23,140 bases of DNA, from positions 1 through 23,140 of the forward strand of contig JNEM01014377.1 in assembly GCA_000697335.1 (NCBI GenBank), read 5' to 3'. A model generated the notes under the pieces. It was given only the letters and a program-made list of their open reading frames with translations, ran no database searches and was not told where the DNA came from. Positions 9,585 through 20,700 of this stretch are shown piece after piece. Every line of letters starts with the position of its first letter. Position 1 is the first letter of the stretch. A program made the translations under genes and the position numbers. This DNA is from Conidiobolus incongruus B7586. Lineage: Eukaryota > Entomophthoromycota > Entomophthoromycetes > Entomophthorales > Conidiobolaceae.

Positions 9585-10860
9585 AATGGGAAATTTTTTA
9601 ATTTCTGATTTTTCAAACATATTATTAGTTTCAAATAAAAAAATATATACAAAACAAATAGGAAAATAAATAGTTTTGAATTATATATATATTTATATAT
9701 ATAATAATTTTTTTGATTTAAAAATTAATTTTTTAAAATTGGTTGTTTAATTTAATCATACTTAAACTAAATAATTACCATCAAAAGTTTTTTATTTTAG
9801 TATCAATAAAACTTAACCATAAACCCTTTAAAATCATTTAAAATTTACAAGCAGCTTTTAATAATAAAAGATTATTTAAATCAACAATTTATTGTTATGT
9901 AAATTATTTTAAAGTTATGAAAAAAACTAGCTAAAACCTATTAAAATCTTAAAAATTAATTTCAACTATTACTCTTTTAATTATTAATAAAGAAAATATA
10001 TTGAAAAATACCTTTTTATTTCAACAAAAGAATTATTAAAATAATTTAATATTAGTTACATAAGTATTTTATATATATTAAAGTGTAAATTAAAATTAAT
10101 TAATTTAAATTTAAAATAAATATCTTATAATTAAACTAAAGCTTAAAAAAAGCTAGAGTAGCTATTATTAAACAAAATTTATTAAAATATAGTTAAAAAC
10201 CAAAGCTTTTACAATAAATTATTATAATTAATGAATCTATAGTTTTTTATATAATCTTTTATTAAAACATAAATCAAAGGGTTAAATTAAGTTCAATTAA
10301 CCCTTTTTATAAATTCCTTTAAATAAATATTAAATTCATAAATAAATATTAGTTGTTATAATAAATTATAATAATATATGCTATTTTTATTTAATTTTTA
10401 AAAGAAAATTAATTAATAGTAGACTTTATATTTCTTTTTTTAATAAAATTATTTTAAATTAGTATTCTTAATATAATTTAAAAAGACTTATTATTTTACA
10501 TAATAATTACAAAATATATAAATCTAAAGCCATAAAAAATTTTCTAATAAAAAATAACTAGAAAAAACTACCACATCTAGTATATTCTTTAGATTATAAC
10601 CTATGTGATTATGATTGTTTTAGGTAATTAAAAAACTAGCTTACAAGAAAGTAAATTTCTATAGAAAAATTTAATTGCTTTGTAAAATATTAAATTTTAA
10701 TCTTTAATAAAAAGAATTATTTTTTAAGTGTTAGATTTTTATTAAAATTATACAAAAAAATATTAGAAATAAAAGAAATTATTAATTTTATATTATATAT
10801 TTATTTTTATTTTTTATTTATTAAAATGCTTATTTTTTTTAATCCCAAAAAATTCCCATT
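9585..10860 (+). mobile_element. Full-length but decayed mariner-like transposon
   Basis: The terminal inverted repeats are AATGGGAAATTTTTT at 9585 and AAAAAATTCCCATT ending at 10860, giving about 1.28 kb, the usual mariner size. Mariner transposases (DD34D family) carry a conserved HPPYSPDLAPxDYHLFxxLK motif around the last catalytic aspartate. At 10568-10651 the plus frame reads LPHLVYSLDYNLCDYDCF, stop, LKN, stop, LTRK, so the aspartate and most spacing are retained. Several proline codons CCA are now CTA, as expected from C-to-T change. The frame carries many stops and is dead. It is the best-preserved of at least four copies in the window and serves as the reference for the others. Confidence 0.8.
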
Positions 10861-11963
10861 ATTTAAATTATACAGTAATATTATCATTTTAACCTTTTTT
10901 TTATAATCAAGCCCTTAGATTTAAAATACCATCTTAATATTGAATATAAATCTTTTTATTGCTTATTATTTTCTTGAACTTTATTAGTTTTGAAATATAT
11001 TCAATATATTTCATTCTTAAAAATAATTCTTAATTGATTTTAATTTTAGAATCTATATTATATCTTTATATTTCATATTTAATTTCTTTTGCTTTAAAAT
11101 TTAAAATCAAAAATTTTTTTTGCTTATTTGATATTTTTGCTAGATTCAAATAATTTCAAAATATTTAATAATATCTTATTTATTTTGCTTAGCTTAATTT
11201 GATTAAATAATTTAATTAAACTAAAAATTACGTATTAATATATTTATCCCATTTATTCAAATATAATTTTTAAACAAAGTATTTATAAAAATCTAATAAC
11301 ATAATTTAATAACAAAAGAAATTATTAAATTAATAAAAATATCAATTAAAAAATAATATTATAAAAACCTAAACAAGTTTGCCATTTGTGATAAAAATCA
11401 ATTAATTTATTAATATAAAATAATATAACTTTAGTTTTTATTATTTTTAATATTTATATTATTATATATCTCTGAATAGTAATATTAATTATTAATAAGT
11501 TTTTTTTCACTATAAATAATATTTAATATACAATATTATATCTGAAATCGCTATTAATAATATTTGATTTGTTAAATATATTTAAGCAATATTATTTCAA
11601 GATATAAAAGCTTATAATCAATTTGTACTTATTTTGCTTTAATGGTTTTATATTCAAATATTTAATAATAAATTATATCATTTTGGTAAGATTCTAACTA
11701 AATACAACCACTTTGTTTCAAATCTATATTATTATTTTATTAAATAAGATTTATTCAAATTTATGAAATCTATTTTAATATTATTATTTTAGTATTAATA
11801 CTAATATAACTATTATTTTAATGTATTTTAAGATTTAAACTAATAAATTAATAATATAAAATTTATATAACAGATAGGATTTTGAAATATAACTATATTC
11901 TATAGTATCTTATTCAATATTTTTTAAAAAATTAAAATTTTATAAATATAATTTTTACTACAT
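10861..11963. other. Unassigned AT-rich stretch between two transposons
   Basis: No gene. Because a mariner 3' end lies just right of the neighbouring Tc1-like element, the left part of that mariner was expected here. I could not find its terminal repeat or the transposase motif near 11780-11870, so either it is eroded beyond recognition or this is another old repeat. Confidence 0.3.
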
Positions 11964-13520
11964 TAACTTACAAAAATGATTTATAAAATCAAAAATATAT
12001 ATATATTAATTAATAACTAAAATAATTATATATTATAAATTACTTGAAATTATAATATATAATTAAGATATATTATTTGATTATAAATAAATATATTTAA
12101 ATATATTAAGTAAATTATTAGCAAAAATAGTAACCTTTAATATTTAACTAAGGTATTTTATAATTTTATAAGTTTTTAAGATAAAAGGATATATTTAATA
12201 ATATATAACCATATTATTTTTCTTTTTATATTGTTATTTTATAAAATATTTTATAGAAATACTAAATTTTTTTATTAGTATTATTATACTTAAATCCCTT
12301 TTTAAAAAAATTTACTTATATATTAATCAACTTTATAAAAAATTAAATCAACTTATAATATTGTTAGAATTACTAATGTTAATTAATTTATTATAGTTAA
12401 GGTTGTTAAAAATAACAATAAAAATACATTTAAACTTAAATATAAATATATTAAAATTATAAATAAATATAATAAGAATTATATTTATAGGTTAGTTAAT
12501 ATAAGTAAATAAAATATTATTATAAAAACATAATAGGATTTATAAGATTATATAAGAATATTAGTTAATATTAATACTATTATATATACTTTATATTAAT
12601 ATAGATATCATTTATACTTTAAGAAAAAACACCCCCAATTAAAAAAATCCTATTATAAAATTAAGTAAGAATTTAAATATTATTACTAATATTATATTAA
12701 AATGAATCAATACTATTTAATTTAATGAAACAAAAATATATTTAGTAAATCTAATAAACAAGCTAAATGTTTTAAAAAAGATATAAAATTACTTTATAAT
12801 TATTATATTAACTTTACTTAAAAATATAATAGTAGGTTAATTATTATTTAAGGATGTATATTATTTTTAAATATAAGATATCTTTATAAAGTTAATAAAG
12901 GGATTAATATTAAGTTATATTAAAATATTCTAAATAATAAATTAAGAAAAACTATTAAATAATATGGGTTAAATATATTTAATAATATTTTTTAATAAGA
13001 TAAAGTTTTTTTTATATTATAACTTTTATTATTAAATAACTTAAAAATAACAAGATAATAGTTATAAATTATCCTCTTTAATTTTTTAACCTTAATCTAA
13101 TTAATTATTTTTAGGATTAGTTAAAAAAAGTTATTAAAGTTTTCCCTTTACTAAAAAAATTAAATAAACTTTAAAAATATGTTTAAGAGGTATAAAATAA
13201 AATTAACCCTTTTTAATATAAAAAGTTAGTTAATTCTATACCTTATAAACTTAAAAAAGTTAGAAAAGTTAAAGGTAAATATACTAGGTTTTAATTTTTT
13301 TTATCACCAAAGACTTACAAATTTATAACTCACTTTAGGTAAAATTTAAAGGTTTATATTTCAGCTAATTAGTAGCTATATATCATTATTTAATGAAATA
13401 TATTATTAATAAATATAATAGATTTTAATTATTTAATTTAGGTTTATTTTATTAAATATTAATTAAGTTATTAGTAAAAATATAAGTGTTTTTGATTTTA
13501 TAACTTACTTTTATAGGTTA
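11964..13520 (+). mobile_element. Second Tc1-like transposon copy, inverted relative to the first
   Basis: Aligns over its whole length with the reverse complement of 3656-5219 and has almost the same size (1557 against 1564 bases). The left arm is 11964-12188 and the right arm 13303-13520, ending in the complement of TAACCTATAAAAGTAAGT. The inner motif at 13310-13340 again carries the core ATAACTCACTTT. The transposase would be on the plus strand. It is more AT-eroded than the first copy, especially in the left arm. In one compared stretch (about 13195-13270 against 3925-4000), differences are nearly all C/T or G/A transitions. Not functional. Confidence 0.75.
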
Positions 13521-13637
13521 ATATATAGTAAAAAGTTATTAATAATAGGAGAAACTATTAAATTTATATTATATATTTATTTTTATATATTATATATTAA
13601 AATATTTATTTATTTTGAATTGCAAAAAATTCCCATT
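13521..13637 (+). mobile_element. 3' end fragment of a mariner copy
   Basis: Matches the last part of the mariners at 9585-10860 and 16303-17549: a TATATTATATATTTATTTTTAT block followed by the terminal repeat GCAAAAAATTCCCATT ending at 13637. It directly abuts the Tc1-like element, so that element probably inserted into, or beside, this mariner. Confidence 0.6.
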
Positions 13638-13837
13638 ATTAAAAATACAGAGTAATAGATTCTGCATTAATATTTCACTTCTTCAATTCATTGACTTTTT
13701 TATTTTCAATTTCTAAAAAATAATTAATTTATGAAGAGTCTTGATCCTTTTTGAGTGAGCCAATATCATAATGAAGAGCACATTGTAACAAAATGTAAAA
13801 GATTGCACTATGGACCAAAGGTAAGCTAGCTACATTA

Positions 13838-14347
13838 TTAGGGAAATTGATCATAATCATGTTTGATAAGTGCACTCATTCCAATATTAACATTACTCCA
13901 ATCACTCCAAATCAATTGTCTTAAAACTGGAATCTCAGGCAATTTTGAATATTTTATCAACTTTGCCTCATGACAACTTCCGACCCAAATCCTGTACAAT
14001 TTCCAATAATATTCCAATTCTGCTTCTTTCATATACTCCCCTAACAATCCTATAAAAAAGTCGTCAATTTCCTTTACATCTTTACCCTGAGAGATGAATT
14101 TATCATTAGCTAAAGTATGACAATTCATAATCATTAAACAAATAAAAGACTTTTCTGGATTTGGTAACATTTCGAAGTACAGACCCAAATATTCAGTAAA
14201 ATCTATAATTTGATCAAAGTGATTGAGACCTAATGAGTTCCAGCTGGATTTTAGTATGCTTTTTACTTGGCTAACATTAGTATTGGATCCAAAATAATTC
14301 TGGGTTGTTGCTAGAGATAAGTCAATTGAATTGGTTAGAGACTTCAT
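13838..14347 (-). CDS. Helical protein of unknown function (169 aa, C-terminus probably altered)
   Basis: Open frame of 169 codons from an ATG with A at -3 (CAAAATG). No signal peptide or membrane segment. The sequence is mainly alpha-helical and acidic, with motifs such as KSSWNSLGL, FTEYLGLYFEMLPNPEKSF, YYWKLYRIWVG and LRQLIWSDWSNVNIG. Four tryptophans cluster in the second half. I do not recognise the family; a distant resemblance to COMM-domain proteins (a leucine- and tryptophan-rich C-terminal stretch) is too weak to use. The frame ends at a double stop directly after a GGG/CCC run at 13841-13843. The neighbouring frame then stays open to 13729 with protein-like content (FPNNVASLPLVHSAIF), as if one extra base in that run had cut off the last 36 residues. 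The true product may be about 205 residues. Confidence 0.6.
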   Translation of the reverse strand: MKSLTNSIDLSLATTQNYFGSNTNVSQVKSILKSSWNSLGLNHFDQIIDFTEYLGLYFEMLPNPEKSFICLMIMNCHTLANDKFISQGKDVKEIDDFFIGLLGEYMKEAELEYYWKLYRIWVGSCHEAKLIKYSKLPEIPVLRQLIWSDWSNVNIGMSALIKHDYDQFP

Positions 14348-14528
14348 TTTGAGAAATGAAAGAAAATATTTAAATTATTAATTTGAATTTATATTCTACT
14401 CAATTTATATTATTGTAAGCCAGGTGACTCCTCACCGACCGAATATACTTTCATCAACATAATATTAAAATCATTTCTCCCTCGCTTATCATTCATTTTA
14501 ATTATATTCTTTGATTAGTAGATAATAA

Positions 14529-15053
14529 AATCAACTGGAACACCTCATAAATTCCCTTACACAATTCATTCTAAACAAAACCTGGAATGAGAGCTATCCT
14601 CAAGAAGAAGAGCTTGATCTGGGACCTCCCAGCTATCTGCCTTAAACCAATAAACTCCATCTCTCCCTAATAATTACCTGCAATTCACCAGATCTCTTTC
14701 TTTTACTTAAATTAATTCGAACACAGCTTTCCTAACTCATGCTAATATGGCGGTTGAATCTTTATCATATATTTTGTCAAGGTCATCGACTCAACAACAC
14801 ATCAAATCACTACAAGATCATGTGAACTCTCTGTCAGAACCAGTGGAAGGGAACCATTGCGAACCTTGCTCTCCTGGAGACTGGCTTTGTGCGACTCACG
14901 AGGACGATTGCAGTGGTAGGCTTAGATCACAGAGGCTTTCATGGTGGGATTAATCCAACGCTAGATACTCCAGCCGTGGCACTACTTCAAGGTCACGATA
15001 AAACTTCTCATTACGAGCTAAATCATTTGAATTTATTTATCAACAATATTTAA
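14529..15053 (+). pseudogene. Protein-like scraps, probably a decayed gene of unknown family
   Basis: Three open pieces lie close together on the plus strand in sequence of more normal composition. The first, 14529-14645, ends in an acidic tail (TWNESYPQEEELDLGPPSYL, then P and a stop). The second starts at ATG 14747 and stays open to 14953 (MAVESLSYILSRSSTQQHIK at its start). The third, 14826-15053, is in the same frame as the first and reads convincingly after about 14847 (TIANLALLETGFVRLT, then RGFHGGINPTLDTPAVALL). The second piece looks real before about 14846 and the third after it, suggesting one protein crossing a frameshift there. Splicing between pieces is possible but no clear introns were found. 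I do not recognise the family, and the first piece may belong to a different gene. Confidence 0.4.
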
Positions 15054-16302
15054 ATCATTTGGTCGAGATGAACACTGACCAGCATTGCCAAGTGTGTGAC
15101 ATAATTATTGTGAAAATTATTTGAAATTTTTATTCACCTTAAAATTTTTAATAACATCAAATGTAATTTTATCAATTTTTTCAAATTTCACATAATTGAA
15201 AAACATGTAACAATCAAGAGTACAGAAAAGGCGATAGATGGGATTTGACGAAGTAGAGCTATAATCAAGGCTTGGATTATTCGTTAATACTGAGGGTAGA
15301 GTGCTCTACCAGCTAGCTGGCCAGTGAGATTGCAAGAGTTTGACTTTAGATGTGCTGGGCCATATTAATTAGTTCAAGAAAGTTCATTGGTTAAAAAAAT
15401 GATAATTTGTCAATTAAATTAGATTTATTTTTTATATACTATATAAAATTTGAAGCGGATTTAGAGTTAAGGATATCAAGGGTAGTGAAAAGGCCAGTGG
15501 CGTAGGTTTGGCTCACTATTGTGGGTTACAGTTGTTAATAAAGAGTTGGTCAAGTAAATATTTCACTTGTCGCATTTCATATTAGAATGTGGTTCAAGTA
15601 AAGAATGTTACTCAATCCACCATAATTATAGATATTTTGTCTTAAATGTGATTTATTGTATATTGATATGCAAAATCCTAAGAAAGAATCATCTCATATC
15701 CAGATTATAACCTAACCAAATGACCAAACTAAACCATATCAGCTCACAAACTATGATTAATGAAATGATTATCAAATTGAATATTATTTGGATTATTTCA
15801 GAAATGTATTGTTGATGTTAATATTCGTTAGTTCTGATAAGAATCAAATAGAATCCTTAATAGTGAAAAAGGAAATAATAATTATAAAGATAATTAGTTT
15901 GATTCTGTGAATTCACTTAAAATATTACTTAATCCAAGATTTCAAATTAGTTTAATATATAGTATTTCAATAAAGCCTTCATATATTGCTGCTAAATATT
16001 ATTTATATTCAATTGCTGATTAATCAGATGATATATATAAGAATTAATTATTGTTTGAAAAATTTAATATATAATGGATCTTACCAAAGTTTATCAATAA
16101 AGCTCATTTATTGAACTTTGAATTTGGAGGATTACTGATTAACTATTAGGCCACTCAATTTATTTTGTGAATTATATTCTTTAATCCAAAATATTTTTTG
16201 AAATTATTTCCTTGAGAGTGAAATTATTACTAATTTAGAAGATTCAAGATTAAAAATTTAAAATTGGATAAAATAATACATATTATTACTGGGGAATTAA
16301 TA
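15054..16302. other. Gene-free stretch
   Basis: Mixed composition. The patch 15200-15370 is less AT-rich; on the minus strand it reads MAQHI, stop, SQTLAISLAS, stop, LVEHSTLSINE, which could be a scrap of coding DNA with in-frame stops, but it is too short to call. From about 15640 the sequence is AT-rich with no open frame, tRNA or transposon end that I could identify. Confidence 0.35.
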
Positions 16303-17549
16303 AAATGGCAAATTTTTTATATTCTGATATTTGAATATTTTGTTAAATTTGAAAATTAATAGATTTATAAAATATAAAAGAAAGTTACTATTAAAGTTAT
16401 ATATATTCGTATTTAAATATCATTTATTAAAATATTATTAGTTAAAAATTAAATTATATTTAAATCAAATAATAGTCATCATGAGTATTTTCATTTAATA
16501 TTAGTTAACCTTAAATATATATCCTTCAAAATCATTTAAGATTTACAAGTAGCTTGTGGAAGTAATGCTTTATTTAAAGCTATCATTTATTATTGGATTT
16601 GTTAGTTTAAAGCTAGAAAAGATATTAATTAAAATTTATTTAAATTTAAAACACTAATTTTTATTATTATTATTTTACTAATAATTAAAAACAATATTTT
16701 AAAAGATAGTTTTTTATTTTGATAAAAAGATTATCAAAGCATTTTAATATTAATTATATAAATATATTATATATATTAAAGCTTAAATTTAAATTAATTA
16801 ATTAAAATATTAAATCAATATCTTAAAATTTAACTAAAAATCAAAAAAAAACTAAAAAAGTTAAAATAATTATAGCTGATCAAAACTTACTAAAATATAA
16901 CTATAAACCAATGCTTTATAATAAATTATTATAATTAATATATCATAAATCTATTTATATAATTTTTTATTAGAAAATAAATCAAAATATTTTATTAAAT
17001 TAAATAATTTTATAAATTTTACTAGATAGATATTTTATTTATTAATTAATATCAAATATTATAATAGATTAAAATATATTATAATTGTATATATTATTCT
17101 TATTTAGTTTATTAAGGAAAATATATTAATTATTTAAAATTTTTTAAATAAAAATATTTTTAATTAATATTTTTAATATAATTTAAGGACACTTATTTTA
17201 TATAATAATTGTAAAATATATCAAGTTAAAAATGTAAAAATTTTTCCCATTAAATATAATCAGAAAATACTACCACATCTAATATATACACTAGATTATA
17301 TCTTATATGATTACAATTATTTTAAGCAATTAAAAAATTATCTTATAAGAAAAAAATTCCCATAAAATTTAATTAATTCATAAAATATTAAATTTCAGTC
17401 AAATAAAAAGAATTTTTTTGTAGGTGTTAGAACCTTGTTAAAAGTATAGCAAAATGTTATTAATAATAAAAAAGTACTGATTTTACAATATATTTATTTT
17501 TGTAACTTATATATTAAAATCTATAAATCAATCTCAAAAAATTCTCATT
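16303..17549 (+). mobile_element. Decayed mariner-like transposon
   Basis: Collinear with the mariner at 9585-10860 and nearly the same length (about 1.25 kb). It starts AATGGCAAATTTTTTATATTCTG and ends CTCAAAAAATTCTCATT. Shared landmarks include AAAATCATTTAAGATTTACAAG near 16530 and the transposase motif at 17270-17353, which reads LPHLIYTLDYILYDYNYF followed by QLKNYLIRK without a stop in this short stretch. Overall the frame is broken in many places. It is slightly more AT-rich than the 9585 copy. Confidence 0.75.
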
Positions 17550-17850
17550 ATTTAAAATTTGGAGAAATATTTCAAATGAAATAAATTCCTAAATTACTAA
17601 ATCATGAATTAATTTTGTACTTTGAATAAAATCAATATAATATGTGCACAAAAAAATTTCAAATCAAAGTCAGAATAATAGGACGAAATTCCTGACTTGT
17701 ATATTGTTCAAAGCTTTGAAGGATATAATGACAATTTGAAATAATTTGGAATATTTAGAAACTTAAGTCTTAGTTAAATTATGAATAGGGGGTCTTAAGA
17801 AATTTCACTAATATCTCCTCCTCAATTGGTGATATGCCATCCTTAAGGTT
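17550..17850. other. Spacer between mariner and the UBA3 pseudogene
   Basis: AT-rich, no open frame. It would have held the 3' untranslated region of the pseudogene to its right. Confidence 0.35.
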
Positions 17851-19092
17851 CTATTTCACTGTAATATAATAGGAGAAGTAGGGATCCGTTACACTGAGTT
17901 GGCCATTTTGATTAATGAGGTTGGAGAAGGATTTTGTGAAATTATTAGATGTATTTTTCTCGAGGGGGAGGTTGCACGATGTTAGGTGTTTTCGAAGCGG
18001 TACAAACCGATGGATTCTTGACTTGGAAGCAGAGATCGTACTTAAAGTAGAGCAGGAGTTGCGCCAAAGTCCAGTCAGGCGATATTACAGTTTGGATAGT
18101 TTGGTGGCTGCAGCGAAACAATCTTCGGAGCTTATCATTGGTATAATATTGCTGGAGATAGATTTGATTCCGTTACAGGTGGTGTAATTATCCATGGCTG
18201 GATTAGCCATAGTTAGAACTTCAAACGCTCCACTGCAGCAGTTGGCGACGACAATTGCGTTGGTAGATGCGATTGCGGGGATGATGTTCTTGACGGCACC
18301 TTGCGTGAAGGAGAATGCTTTGCCCTCGATACTGTACTTGTTGGCACGAGTTTTGGCGTGCTCATAGAGCCATCGAATATGGCCTCAGTTGTCGCCGCCT
18401 GACTTCTCGTCTGATCGCTGTTCAATCCAGAAATTGAGAGATGCCCATTCGATACAGTGCTCAGGAAGACGTGGTGTATTGGCAAGAATACAAAGTAGGA
18501 GCTTGGCCTTGAGTGAGAATAGATCCAATGTACATTCAAAGCAAACAGTAACACCTGGCACCATCACACGAGTTTGAATTTCCAAACCTTCAACACCATC
18601 ATCGATGAAGTACTTGAGTTAAAAATGATCTTCATGACTCATTTTGAATAACTTCTGATTAATCCAATATCTTGTTTCAATATGGCTCAAAGCACTGATA
18701 ATGAGCTGAAATTGACTATAGAATTCGTCGGATTGATCTTGAATTTTCTCAAAAATATTAATCCAAATGAATTGTTATGAATATTTTACACAAGATAAAT
18801 ATTTGATTTACGTTTGAAACTTGCATCCCTTCACTCTACTCATCGCGAACTCAGCAGCAATTTCAGCCTCGTGCTTGCCTACATCTTTCACCCTAAAACT
18901 ATTAGCCCCAATCTAACGTCCATGCAGAAAACTTAATAAAATTTGTCTATTCAAATCACTAATACTGAGAATATCAAAATAAATCATTTTGATATATTTG
19001 CAACCCATTATTACAAAGTTTTTAAGGACTTCACATTACAAACTGCTTGCACCGAGTACGAAGATTTTGCACGAGTTGAGTATTTTTTCAAA
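17851..19092 (-). pseudogene. UBA3: UBA3 (NEDD8-activating enzyme E1 catalytic subunit) pseudogene, introns retained
   Basis: Minus-strand pieces follow UBA3 in order. Exon 18934-19092 holds the nucleotide-binding loop, KIFVLGASSL-stop-CEVLKN for the family's KILVIGAGGLGCEVLKN, and DLNRQILL for NLNRQFLF. Exon 18812-18892 reads KDVGKHEAEIAAEFAMSRV. A 64-base intron (18748-18811, GT...AG) follows. Exon 17851-18747 has KIQDQSDEFYSQF, RVMVPGVTVCFECTL, the active-site region LCILANTPRLPEHCIEW (catalytic Cys present), HIRWLYEHAKTRANKYSIEG, TQGAVKNIIPAIASTNAIV and DNYTTCNGI, then in a second frame SPDWTLAQLLLYF and NPSVCTASKT, and in a third INQNGQLSVTDP. In-frame stops lie at 19036-19038, 18619-18621 and 18385-18387, with frame changes near 18140 and 17960. 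Glycines of the ATP loop are lost. UBA3 pairs with NAE1 to activate NEDD8, so a working copy is expected elsewhere. The N-terminus (about 45 residues) is not recognisable. Retained introns rule out a processed copy. Confidence 0.9.
18748..18811 (-). other. Retained intron in the UBA3 pseudogene
   Basis: On the minus strand the segment begins GTAAATC and ends TTGGATTAATATTTTTGAG, with a branch-like TTAAT. It separates GCKFQT from KIQDQSDEFY, and flanking homology to UBA3 is continuous across it. Length is 64 bases. Confidence 0.65.
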
Positions 19093-20700
19093 CTAAATGG
19101 AGAGCTAGTTGAAGTAATGATTCCTTCAAAGACAACTACTGGAGGATCCATCCTTTCTGGCTTAGTAAAAGGTGAAGCATTTTTTAATAGTCAACTTAAT
19201 TTTGGATGATCCATAATCTTAATAATTTAAATTATGATAAATATCCTTTTTGATAAATAATTTATCGTTTTTTAATCATCTCAGTTAATTTGTAGTAACT
19301 TATTTTTATGGAATATAAGGTTAATATTTGGGATTGATAAGTAGATTTAACTACGTAAAATATACTACAGTGTTAAACAATCAGCAAGAATATCTGAATA
19401 ATTTTAACCATTATACAACTATGCTTTTTGCAGAAATTAAAGTATTTTGAACATACTTGTATATTAAACTAAAAAAATATTATTGATTCAATATATTATT
19501 TTTTGAAATAACAGGTAAAGGATTTATATATAAATTCTCATAGTCAAAAGCCAATGTTATTATAATCTATAAATCATCAATCTTGATAATTATGTCAGTG
19601 ATTCAAGTGATGAGCAGTAAAAGTCTAAATGCCTTGATGATAAAGTGAAGCTTTCTCTCCCTGAAATTTCAAAGATCAATCTATTAAACTATTGAATATA
19701 TATGAAAAAATCTGAATACAAAAATTTCAAGATACTTAAAAGATCAATTAAATAAGAAATTACATCTTTGAGATACAAGATAACAGCAATAACTTGAATG
19801 TCGTCTTTTATTTATTCAATACTGAATCTAATTATCAAAAATATATTTTCTTATTGAAGGGCAATCATAGAGGTTAACCAATTTCAAGTTCTGTCGTTCA
19901 AATCAAAATACTATCATTGTGTCTTCCAGAATTTACAGTATCATTAAAAAGAAATATAATGATCATTTTGGACTTATTATTCCCTTTTCTACTTTAAGTT
20001 GCTTTCAAATAATATTTAATTTTCTTATCAAAGTTTTATATTTGACATTTTCATGTATTGATAAATTTCTGGAAAATAAAATATTTCAAATAACTAAATG
20101 CTTAGTACACAACCAATTCTTCATACAGTATTATTATCAATAATATTTACCATATTTAACTAGATGGTGTGTTATTCATAATATATATTTCAGGTTATTC
20201 TTTTAATAATTTTGAATTGATGTAAAATCTATTAAATTTCAATGATAAAATTCATTGTTATTAAACTTATTATTGGATAAAAAATTCACTCAATAGTATT
20301 AAATGTCTTTAATAATAAGAATAAAAACAAATTATGAATACTGATAATTAATTATTAATAATGTGTTTATTGGGATATTTAATTAAGTTCCTAGAAAACA
20401 ATTCCAAACATTAGATTTGAGTTTCAAATTTATTATCATTGAATAAATGCTAGTTCGAGTTAATTTTAATCAGTTCATCTTTTTCAATATTATTGATTGA
20501 TTAATTTTATTATAATACTCTGAATATATCTAATTATTATTGCTTGAATTACTATTATTAGAATTATATCATCATAGGAAGCTGAAAACTTGAAGTTAAC
20601 AAAATTGATAAAACATATATTATATTGTTTAATAGAAATGATTAAAATTATTGATTCATTAATTGGATTAAATTTAGTTAAAGATTAATTGAAATTATAA
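19093..20700. other. AT-rich gene-free stretch
   Basis: No convincing gene. Bases 19093-19210 might contain the eroded 5' part of the UBA3 fossil but are not alignable by eye. A 74-codon open frame at 19919-20143 starts at GTG and is phenylalanine-, isoleucine- and tyrosine-rich, as chance frames in AT-rich DNA are. No transposon ends seen. Confidence 0.4.

Noticed and set aside
13838-14347. Assignment of the 169-residue protein to the COMM-domain or globin families
   Set aside because: Only loose resemblance in helix pattern and tryptophan placement; no signature residues could be aligned.
17915-18187. Plus-strand open frame of 90 codons
   Set aside because: It lies antisense to the C-terminal part of the UBA3 fossil, where minus-strand homology is clear; its openness reflects the GC-richer old coding sequence.
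18213-18585. Three further open frames, two on the minus and one on the plus strand
   Set aside because: The 18385-18585 minus frame is part of the UBA3 fossil and is described there. The others are out-of-frame or antisense readings of the same sequence.
18943-19209. Plus-strand open frame of 88 codons (KVFKDFTLQTACTEYEDF)
   Set aside because: It starts at TTG with no ATG, and its first half is antisense to the UBA3 nucleotide-binding exon. The second half has no independent support.
19919-20143. Plus-strand open frame of 74 codons
   Set aside because: GTG start and residue make-up dominated by F, I, Y, L, K and N are what chance frames in AT-rich DNA look like.
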